Made by a program: the position numbers and the translations under genes
The notes under the pieces: generated by a model
Databases searched by the model: none
The model's input: the letters and a program-made list of their open reading frames with translations, nothing else
What the model was told of the DNA's origin: nothing
Assembly (NCBI GenBank): GCA_036362985.1
Contig: JAYGXS010000004.1
Span: forward strand, 17,933,721-17,997,720
Origin: Ligula intestinalis
Lineage: Eukaryota; Platyhelminthes; Cestoda; Diphyllobothriidea; Diphyllobothriidae
DNA length: 64,000 nt
Reading direction: 5' to 3'
Part shown: piece by piece, positions 54,515 through 64,000 of the stretch
How positions within the stretch are numbered: position 1 is the first letter of the stretch
Layout of the letters: each line of letters starts with the position of its first letter

Positions 54515-57500
54515 AAACCCGACAGTCACACACGCATGCGAAGGGTTTATGGACAAAGCGGAAGATTTTCTGCACCATAAGCAGCAGTAGACCCCTGAGA
54601 CTGGTGCCCTACTTTAAGGTTTCTTAGAAAATCTCCATTTCTCGTTTTTTACCTCTCGTACCCATGTTTTGTCTAAAATGCTTCAAGGTAGATGTGCATA
54701 TGACCCTTCTTTGGCAAAAGTAATGCATTAAGTTGAGCCGGCGTTTAGCTGGCTTTAGTTCAGCTCAGGCGCTCCACCATCTGCGCTGATCTGTCAATCC
54801 AGTTTGAAAGCCCGTTTGGTGGCTGCCACCGATCTAGCGAGCTTGGTTTCCCTACCGGAAAGTTTCTTACCAGAGAACAAGTTTTATATCATGTGAAAAC
54901 GGCCTACTAACATGTCTAGCAGTGCAATACTTTGTCAACCGCTTACGCTCTGCGAAGTAGAGGAAAAACAGGTAAATCTTTTTGCCTGAATGACTTTGAA
55001 GGAGGAGAAAACGCTTAAACATTTTTTACGCCTGAAAAATTACACGATGGTGGAAAATTATTTGGAAAAAACCTGATTGCTCAGGAAACGCCTCACCCCC
55101 ACCGACTGCGTACCACGTTATCAACGTTTACTTGCACCAAATTGCATTTGAAGACTGGATTTTAGTCAGGTCTGTCTGTCTGTCCTCTGCCATCCAACGT
55201 ATACTTTTCCTTTCGTTTCCGTTTAGCAACAAACACCCTTCTTTTGAAATGCATGATTGGATGTGTCTTGGTGTTGAGAAGTCCGAATGACTGCGATTTT
55301 TGCTAACTTTGATTTATTCGGTAGTAAAGCGGTAGTCAAGATAGTTTACCCAGTAGTAGAGGGTTCGCTACATTTTGTGTCTTTATGATATATGGCAGTT
55401 TAGACGTCCTTTGTCATGTCGGTGCATGTTTGGTCTTTTGAAGTTTCTCCTTCAGGTACTCCGACTTAAGAGGACTAGAGAGCACATCGTCCGCGATTAA
55501 ATCCACAGACCGGTAGCAAAAGGATTGTAAATTTAATTCAAAAAACGTATTGATCAAGTGTAACCACGTTGTTAATTGTAGCGGAGTATTTATTTCATTA
55601 GGGCTTTATGCCGACGTTCATCTAGATATTTTTTACATGACAGGAATTACTTTTTTAAGTGTATTATCTGAGATACTAAAATGAAAAAAATAATTTTACG
55701 TGCATAAAAAGCAGATAAGCTTATAACTCAGAATGTGTTTCAAGGAGATGGTATATTTTTGAAAATTCCCCTTTTACATTATGGAATAGATTATGAATTA
55801 TTCCTGTTTCTGGTTCTCTTGCCTTGAATGGTTTCAAAACCACCTGACACAAAATATGGCTATTATCTTTGCATACCCATTAGCCCACCTTTTTATACAG
55901 CTGTACATTAACATGTTGAGAATCACATTGAAATAACTGTCGACAACACATATACGTATGCATTAAATTGCATATATCACCAGGCAGCCAGTTTAAGACT
56001 TCGTGTACTAACCGCTCCTCAAAGGCGAACTGTAAACGTAGTCAAGACGTCCTAGGTAAGACGATTGCCTACCAGTATATAAGAAATGCAGTTATTATGC
56101 ATCATATATATGTATTTTAACGAAATTCCCTATTTATTAGCAATTTGCACGCAACTGGGAGAGTCCTGAGCCTACCATGTGTCATTTGACACAAATTGGG
56201 CCTTTATTCACGTCTGCATTACATCTGCTATTAGTGTTCGACGATTCCAATAACCATTTCGGTCTTTTAAACGTCTGTACGCCCTTACAACATGCATATT
56301 TTTACGTAAGCAATTAAGAAAAAACAAGGATAAGCATCTAGCAGCACTGGATAACTGCCAAATCAGCGTGTTTAACAGGGTGACCCAAATGCTTTTTCCT
56401 TACGTTCGCGGGATAGCTTGCTATATAAATATGGCCTTCCAACCGGCGAGCCGAATTCCACTGGTGCAATTGGCTGTATTTTTAGCTCACGTGGCGTGCC
56501 AAATGCTTATATCAAAATGCCAAAACCGGATTGAAAGGATGATTAGAGATGGCAAAGATGAACAGGCAAGTTACTTAATTAATGCAGAGAGGCAGGTCAA
56601 ACCATCACCTGCTCGAACTGTGGAAAGCCTTTCGCCCTCACAGCTCCATACTTCTATCAGGTTCTAACACAAGAAGCCTTAATTAACGCCACTGTGCGAG
56701 GATTGCACCGCACACAGAGTGACCATTTTAGAACAGCTACAAAACTAAAACTGACCAAAACCGGGTCATCGCCAGACAAGCGTCTTTCCTAGGTCAGGAC
56801 GGGCTGGGGTTTTGGTTATTCAGTGATTCATCCCCGTCTGCAAACTGCGTGTTTCTCCCCCCCCCCTCCCCGTGCACGCACGCAGTTTGCACACGCAACA
56901 GGCTCGGGGTGAAAGCAGTTTTCCCGTTTACCGCAGGCGGGTTACCAAGGCGCCGGAGGCAGGTCAACCTGGCGGCTGGGATGCCACACTGACTAGCAGT
57001 GCCCTCACCATAATAGGGAACGCGGATGCCGTCTGCGTAGGTGGTGGTAGTGGTGGAGATGTGTGCAAACAGACCTTGTAGCCAGCCAAAGACATTAACG
57101 TCGCATTCGGGATGGCCTAATGCCCCCGGGCCTTTTAAACTCTCGCCCACGTCAGCACCTGCTATATTGCTGTGTGTGTGCGCCGTTCTGTACTGCTCCT
57201 CCACCCCCCACCTTTCAGCCTCCTGGCCTCGGGCTTCTACCAAATATCAGTAAAAGCCGCAGAAGGGCTGACCCTCATCAATGGCCTGGCCAAGTCTCAT
57301 TTTACTTAAAGAGAACTTGGCAGCTGAAGCAGGGGTAGGGCACTGTCCTTTTTCTCATACTGACTTTTGGCTCACGTTTCATGGGAAAAAATAGCTCTTG
57401 TAGTTCCCCTCATATACCTTAATCCCAGCACTATGTCCTACGAAAACGGTGGTTATAGGGCTTTTTTTGGGGGAAGGGGGTGGGGAAATAGGACAGGCGA

Positions 57501-58425
57501 AAAGGAAATTTTTAGAAGTAAGAGTAAAGTGAAAAAATGTAGACAAAATTGTTTCCCGCGGCGGCTGGAAGTTAGGTGTTCCGCATGTAGTGCGCAGCGC
57601 TTCGCGCCACGGACTATACTAATCTAACTCCAGAACGGTAAGTTGGACCTTAGATAAATTGAAGTAGACGACCTTCTAACCACCATTTTTTATTTTTCGG
57701 GAATTCCAAGAAAGCTGCAATTCGATAATTGGGTTTTTCCGCAATACGTTAAATGATAATCCAGAATCTACAGATATAAATCAACAACACTTCTTAATAC
57801 AACGTAATTCGGCTTGAGAGTACAATTAGTGTATGCTTGGTATCAGAAAAAAAATACTCAACATAGCATTTCACACGCTCAAAAATTTCAGTTTATTTCC
57901 ACTTATCGATGTTCCTTTATCATGTCAAAAGCACACGTATGGATAATTCTTTTAGCAGTCTTAAAATGTGCTGAGGAATAAAGGTTTTTTAATCCATATA
58001 TCCGCCGAAAAACAGCCGTCAAACGGAAACAAAACATGACTTTTGCGGAGAAATGAGATATATCCCAGTTTTCCGACATTGAACCATATAGTTTTAACTA
58101 GAAATCATTAGGCTACGAGCCATGCTGCACCTTATGAAGTTAAGTTAATAGATGGCAAAAATATTGCAAGGATATCCACTAGGCACTTTTGTGAAGCAGG
58201 CAGATGGCAGCGTTTAACCACGGTATTCTACTTTAAACTTTATTTGCTTACCAAAAATATGTTGACGACATCCTCATTGGATGAAACATCTTAAGGGTAA
58301 GCTTCCGGTTTACCTAGGCACCAAATGCCGCTCCCTTCTCATGGTTGCTTTGCACTTATCGGAACTTTCTACATCCGCCAATACAAGCAAGCATGCAATT
58401 CCCAGGAAGTACTCCAGATGGAGAA
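54515..58425. other. intergenic; GC-rich patch 56780-57340
   Basis: 56780-57340 is GC-rich with a C run (56858-56875) and overlapping frames up to 149 codons on both strands, none with a recognisable domain; probably a repeat. At 56610 a Cys-x2-Cys (TCSNCGKPF) piece reads in one frame but has no supporting context. Otherwise nothing. Confidence 0.45.
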
Positions 58426-58430
58426 GAAAA

Positions 58431-58613
58431 TGTGATCGCTGGGACACGACTTTTATTCGCCTGATGTTTCTAAATCTGTTGCATATCCTTCATCAGAGAC
58501 ATTAGCAGAAACAGTTATTGAAATGGGTATGCTTTTGTTTCTGCTTTTGTCTCTGATGAAGGATACGCAACGAATTAAGGAACACCAGCCGAATAAACGT
58601 CATGTCCTACTCA
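58431..58613. repeat. palindrome P3: two inverted family A ends
   Basis: Left arm 58431-58512 and right arm 58538-58613 are imperfect reverse complements around a 25-nt loop. Unlike P1 and P2, both arms keep the CTGATGA box (58496-58490 minus; 58553-58559 plus). Left arm: GAAACATC (58470-58463). Right arm: GAAA changed to GGAA. Helix II is damaged in both. Downstream text AATTCCCAGGAAGT (minus of 58398) extends the left end outward. Confidence 0.75.
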
Positions 58614-58619
58614 ACTACC

Positions 58620-61530
58620 TACATCTGTTGGAGAGGTAGAACGATGTAGGCTTTAAACATGCCAGTCCCTTACCGAGAAGCAACTTCTATGTTTGGGCTT
58701 GTTACTTCTCTGAAAGCTAGTGCACGCTGCGTTACTAGGCAATCACATTGTTCATTGCTCTCACCCTAAACACTTATCCATAGGACGACATCAGTTTTAA
58801 TCATGCTTATTTTCTAGAGGCTACAAAGAACACAGATATTTGCCTGTTATGAGTGTCATCGTCTTTTTCCCTGTGCAAATTGTCAAACTCCTACGTCTTT
58901 TTTGCTTCGAATTTAGATAAAGTGCTTTCCTGTTAGTATATATTTTTATTCGAAGGCATTTTTTCTATTCTTTAATATCAATAATTTTTCCCGTAAACTG
59001 CAGCTTCCCACTGATCATGGGATAAAATATGATGAGCCACTTGGCCATAAGCAGAAAGGATCAACATGTTACTGTCCCATTGGAAGTGTATAATTAGTTG
59101 CTGTGTCTATGCGTTTACTTCCAAGTAACACGACTTAATATCTTGGGTAGATGCTATACGAAGAATAGTCAGTTACAGTGTCCGCAAGAATGCACTTTAA
59201 ACATCACCTGTTACATCGACTTTTTTTGTATGTCGTAGAGATACCCTATTTCGAATGCACCATTGAACTCGTTACAGTTCTAGATGTACAGAATTTTTAA
59301 AAGCTAAAGGGCCTGCAACAGATGTAGCTACTCCCAAGTAAAAGTACTCCGTTGAATTCTAATATTTTGGGGTGCCTACGTAAATATTCACACTGAATAC
59401 AATGGAAGTCATATTGTACTCTTTCAGCGGTAAAATTTCTATTGAGACGCATTTGCCCTCTCACTAGCCATGAAAGTTAAAATAAGTACCCGCCCCTCTC
59501 TATGTACATGGCTATTCAGCCCACAGGAAGACTCAAATTTTGGACCAATCTAGCCTTGAATTAACTTATATCTGACTGCATATGGTAAATCGGTTCGGTA
59601 TCTCCATTCTGATTGCAATTCCTTGGGAGTTAGTTTATCTGAGTGGGGTTTAATGGTGTCCGAAAGATTGTTTACGCATGACTTACTGTGTAACAAGAAA
59701 CGAAGCAAAATAACTCTCCCACTGGCCTGACAAAAAGGTAAGGTTTTTTGTACCATTTCTGAGCATCAGTGGCATGACATTGTTTTCCAGTCTATAGACC
59801 CCCTACAAACAAACATCTACGCGTGCACTTAACAAATCTTTAGGCAAGCAATCAGTAGTAATTAGAGGACGAGCCCTTAACACTTCTCCCCCTCTCCCTC
59901 TACTTATTACTGATTGGTTACCTAAACTTTTGTTAACTCTGCCCTCCCTTATATTATTAGATTTGCCCGATTATGAATAATAAAAATGGCTCGTTCGCCT
60001 AACTTGACTTCGTGAATGCTTATATGGGTATCGTCGCTCATCCTACGCACATGTCAGAAGTGCTTTCCTGAAGGGTTCTTAAAAATGAATAAAAATTAGG
60101 CTACCTAAATAACCAATGATATGTTGATTATTAACCGATTAAAGCAATAGAATATCTTTAAAAGGGCTTTCTTATGCAAAATATTCTAGTCAGCTGTGCC
60201 ATAGCATTCCGCTCTCGAAACTGGTACTAATTTGTGATATTAAACTGAGTTTCGCGGGCGGAGAAGTGGAGGATTAAAAGTTTAAACTCTCTTACAAAAT
60301 GCAGGATCTGTAAAAATAATTTAATTTTTGAGAGTCACGTTTAAAGGCAATTTAGGAACAAGTTTAAAAATATTCTTTAGTGAAATAAAGTATTCGGTTA
60401 GGATCTACTTACTTTGTTCTCACATTGAGGATTTTCAGATTAGGATTTTCATATTAAGAACAGTCTGTAGGAAATATGGTTTGAAATTCCCCGAATTCAG
60501 TTGTTGCCTATTTTATATGTCACCTAATGAGGTGATCTTCGGGATAATTACTGAGTATCTTTATTGATCAGACACAGATCGCTTCTTCATGTTACTTTCA
60601 GTACTTTACTCTTTATAGCTAGTTCCATTGATCATTCGTATGAGGTAAGTGTACGCGGGAAGACAATCCATTTTATTCGGAGATTGTCTATTGGTGGGAA
60701 CGCACTGACGGCCTTGTGCTACGCCTGGGCAATAATTATTCATTCTGGACAGTACATTTAAGAAGGAATTGCGTTTTATCTCACATTTATGACTAGGCCA
60801 GGGCTACCTGAGAGATTGTTTTTTTCCAACTCTTTAAAAGCACTCCAACCTGCCTTTTGCATCCACGTTTTCCCTCGGCTACTGAGTTGTGCTTCAGAAC
60901 AAACAACGCCCCTGGGTGTCGGTCGCGTTAAAGTGTCTTCTTCACCATAGCTTGCTATCGCCTTCTTTTACGCACACACTGGTCAGTTGCGTGTCTGTAC
61001 ATAAACAGACCAAAGGTGGGTGAAGTCACGCTCTCCCTTACATGGCCATTTCGGCTTTAAGTTATTCTTTTCCATCACAGAGAGACGCGTGAACTACCGG
61101 ACCCCACCTCACTCAATTCTCACCTTGATTGGTGGAAGGGGAACAGACCTAGTTGCGTTAGCCGGCTAGCGCGTGTATTTGGCCTTTCTGTGTACGTACA
61201 TAGACACGCACGTGGTCTGCCTCTGACAAGCAGGCAGCCACTTCAGCCAGGCAGCCTCCAAACCGAAGATGCGTACCTGGTAGACTGGAAGGCTGCTTAT
61301 CTTCCTATCTCGCCCTCCCCTCTCTCTCTCAAACACTTATCTCGGCTGCCTCTACTACTAGTAGAAGCTGGTGCATTTGTACGCCATCTTTGCCTGACTG
61401 TTACGGCAGTTTTTTTGCAAAAGTGTAATCCATGCTCATTTTGATCTTCAACGCCAGATCAACGATGGAAAGATGCCCGTGCAAATGCTGACATTAAAAT
61501 GGGTTCCAGTGCATTCATTTCAAATACTGC
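58620..61530. other. intergenic, nothing recognised
   Basis: AT-rich to about 60800, then GC-richer to 61450 without recognisable coding or repeat match. Confidence 0.5.
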
Positions 61531-61535
61531 AGTTT

Positions 61536-62850
61536 TTACTTATTTCCAAAAATGAATCTACAGAAGAACATTTTTAAAGGTTGATCCTGCGAAAAAGGGA
61601 TCAGGATCAGACATTGACCGTTCCTAGACGGATGCGAGTGACCGACGTATGAATTTGACCTGGTTCCTAGCCGTTGCGCTATCGCAGTCACACCGGACAG
61701 CTGAGCTAAGCAATAGATATGCCCTGCCTCGTCTTGTAAACCCGCAGTTAAAGGCATTTTCGAGAAAGTAGACTGGCTGTGCGAAGCCAGCAGAGACGAC
61801 TGCCCAGTCCACCCCCTCGTTAGGCGGTGTACTGAGCGATTGTTGGCGCTTGTTCGGGGCGTTCTCGACCTCGCGGGTGCCTCCGTCTGAAAGCGAGCCT
61901 TCGCGGGTGTTGGCTGTCGGCCCGATGTAACTTTCTTGGCCCGCCCTATTGCCCCGTTCTTAGCAGACATGAGCATTGTGCAGAGCGCCTGGTAGGCGGG
62001 GTTTAAATTCAGGGCTCGGTTCAGTGTGCCTGTCGAGGATCGAAGTTCGTCACTAGTCTGGCTCTGCCCATCACCCTCGATTTCTTAAAGGCGAATTTGT
62101 GGTTCAGCTGTTGTACATGGCCGTAGACCATAGACAGCTTGTCCTTGCGGTTGATTGGGAGCTGGCGCTCATTCGACCGCGGGCTTATACGTCTGTCGGT
62201 TTCACCGACGTACCTTGTTTTGTAAACTACTGCTGCCTGTTCTGTCAGTGGTAGCGGGTCTTTGAGCCGCATTATTTGCTGTCTGATGATTGAATCCGGC
62301 TTGTAAGCCACACCGATATCGAATGGATTCAGGATTCTTGCCGTCGCCTCTTTACATAAGGGATTGCGAGCAAGAACTTGGGGTCTTCTTCTTTTTTCGA
62401 CCGTCCAATGTGGGACTTCTTGAGACGCCTGCACACGAAGGATTTTGGATAACCGCTGGCTTGAAAAAGAGCACGTAAGTACTTAACCTACCCCTCTTCC
62501 CTCTGTGGTCGCTGCAATGTGTTAGAACGCGTTGGAAGAGGGTTCTGATACAACTGCGTTTGTGACCAACAAGATTGTTTTTTCTAAACTCGAGAATGCG
62601 CACGATGTTTGTTGCCGTTCAGTAGACGGATGCCCTTATCTTCCCGTCTGCCAGCTTAGCCAATTGTACATCAAGGAAGGCTACTTGATTGTCGACCTCT
62701 TCTTTGCACAGTAAACTGGATGTCAGGAAATATAGAATTCAACAGTGCCTTTAAAGCCTGCACTTTGCTCCTTTTGGTGACAACGATAGTGCCGTCTGGC
62801 CCAGAACTTTGGGGGAGACGAGCTGACGAACAGCTGCTCGAGGCTCTTCA
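61536..62850 (-). pseudogene. PLE copy 8: RT to GIY-YIG and tail, decayed
   Basis: Minus strand, 5' to 3': about 62850-62610 keeps scraps of the palm region with several stops; 62603-62352 reads VGHKRSCIRTLFQRVLTHCSD (as HKRSC, RTLFQRV, THCSD); 62434-62021 reads ATARILNPFDIGVAYKPDS, IIRQQIMRLKDPLPLTEQA, VVYK, then RYVGETDRR and VYGHVQQLNHKFAF. About nine residues between VVYK and YVGET are missing, so the zinc-like CxxC of the domain is gone. 61976-61536 continues as a long open frame (146 codons) with a Ser/Thr/Arg-rich start, perhaps the C-terminal tail. At least two frameshifts; no hammerhead is seen after it. Confidence 0.8.
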
Positions 62851-62899
62851 AAACAGCGTCTGTTTTTGGACAAGTAACCCTCTGAACGGCCGACTAATT

Positions 62900-64000
62900 A
62901 AAAGCAGGCTTTGCCAATTGCTGCACACGTAACAGCTATTAGCATAGACGACAGTGTACTTTAAGTCTCCGCACGCCAACTCTCAGAAAAGGTCGATTGA
63001 ACTTGAGCACCTTCCCCACTTGCACACACACACACACACAAACACACACGTGTGAACATTCTTGTGTGCCAGCACCTTTTGCTGCAGTCGTCACGTGACC
63101 AGCACTTGGCGTCACAGACGTCTGGCACTGCGCCCGTATGAATGCCAGCAAGGCGCTCCGACCGTTCCGGGCCACACTCTCCACCAATCGAATTTCTGCC
63201 CTCAATGATTAGTGATTAGTAATTCAGACGGCGGAGGTGACTGACCCATTGGTGCTGCAGTGAGCACACAATAATAATAACCGAAACAGTAATAGAGTTG
63301 TGAACTGGCCTGTTTTAATGATCCTCTGCCCTTCTTTTTTGAAGCAATATTTTTTTTCTGTTGGGTTTGGTAGCATGAAGTGATATGCTTCGGAGACCTT
63401 TAGTAGCGTGAAGATTTGAAGAAACCCACAGTCGTTTTTCTCGTAACCCAGAACAGAAATGCAGGTTGCGGTCCGCCACAACTATCCACCTACTAGGAGG
63501 AACTCACTTAAGCATTTTTTTCCGACGTTGAAACCTGGGACAGCGCTTGTAACTTTAGAACTTTGACGATACCTGTACTACGCAGTCTGAATTTTTGTTG
63601 TAGCCAGAATTTCACATGTCTGGGGTAGCTGCAATGATGTGGATAGCAGGTCTCGAGCACAGAAATTCGGCCAACTGGATATAAAACCTCGTTCTTGAGT
63701 GGTTTAGCCTCAAGCTATATATGAATACCTATCCAAATAGGTCGCCAAACAAACTTGTGTCTACCTGATCTGCCTTGGCAGAGACATAATATGCAGTGAG
63801 CCAAATATATACTTTTTTTGAAAATAAGCGTCCCAACGACCAAACTTGGAAATCAGCCTGTACACACCAAGGAAAGGGTTGGCTATTTGGACAGAAAAGA
63901 TGTCGTCAAAAAAGTCCTTGCGGCGACCGCGATGCAATTTATTGCGGACAAACAGGAAGGTCCGCCCCTACACGCATACATGAACACCGATTAGCAGAAA
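62900..64000. other. intergenic with a CA microsatellite
   Basis: A CA run lies at about 63022-63049. 63050-63240 is GC-richer and unassigned. The rest is AT-rich with nothing recognised. Confidence 0.5.

Noticed and set aside
56600..56660. Zinc-ribbon-like TCSNCGKPF piece
   Set aside because: Only one Cys pair, no open context and no neighbouring exon.

Overview
The window is flatworm (platyhelminth) nuclear DNA. It is AT-rich and gene-poor, and it is dominated by relics of retroelements. The evidence is a split beta-tubulin gene with spliceosomal introns, many decayed Penelope-like elements (PLEs: reverse transcriptase plus GIY-YIG endonuclease) of the kind abundant in tapeworms and flukes, and short tRNA-headed repeats. 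I infer a parasitic flatworm (cestode or trematode) and cannot go further.

Layout. 1-4700: AT-rich, nothing recognised. 4760-8700: a hammerhead-type repeat end, a decayed PLE flanked by two 116-nt direct repeats (5339-6774), further hammerhead-type relics and a tRNA-headed SINE. 8700-12900: dispersed repeats and a 102-nt-arm palindrome (11926-12138). 13080-16094: PLE cluster, including the longest open frame of the window (13256-14401). 16400-17660: decayed internal repeats. 18258-24106: beta-tubulin, three coding exons, 447 residues, the only confidently recognised host gene. 25000-31920: PLE fragments on both strands, dispersed repeats, a SINE. 32137-32495: 180-nt tandem duplication. 32840-33905: SINE cluster with a hammerhead whose core is intact. 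38757-38925: GC-rich inverted repeat. 41600-41720: another intact-core hammerhead. 44232-44503: second palindrome. 45139-45509: one or two exons of an unidentified gene. 47255-47980: a pair of direct repeats 333 nt apart enclosing a textbook hammerhead core, then a SINE. 51380-54515: SINE copies, one between 118-nt direct repeats. 58431-58613: third palindrome. 61536-62850: decayed PLE on the minus strand.

Main theme. At least six sequence-distinct repeat families carry a hammerhead-like core (CTGANGA ... GAAA). In each family helix III is a very short self-complementary block (CG, GC, AT, CACGTG, GGCC, AGCGCT) lying between the A of GAAA and the U before the predicted cut. The sequences differ between families but the palindrome is kept, which suggests ribozymes that fold as dimers. 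They sit at the ends of PLE copies, inside tRNA-headed SINEs and in a satellite-like repeat. Most copies are decayed; a handful keep the whole core. Host-gene content is otherwise minimal, so this is an intergenic retroelement graveyard around one divergent beta-tubulin isotype.
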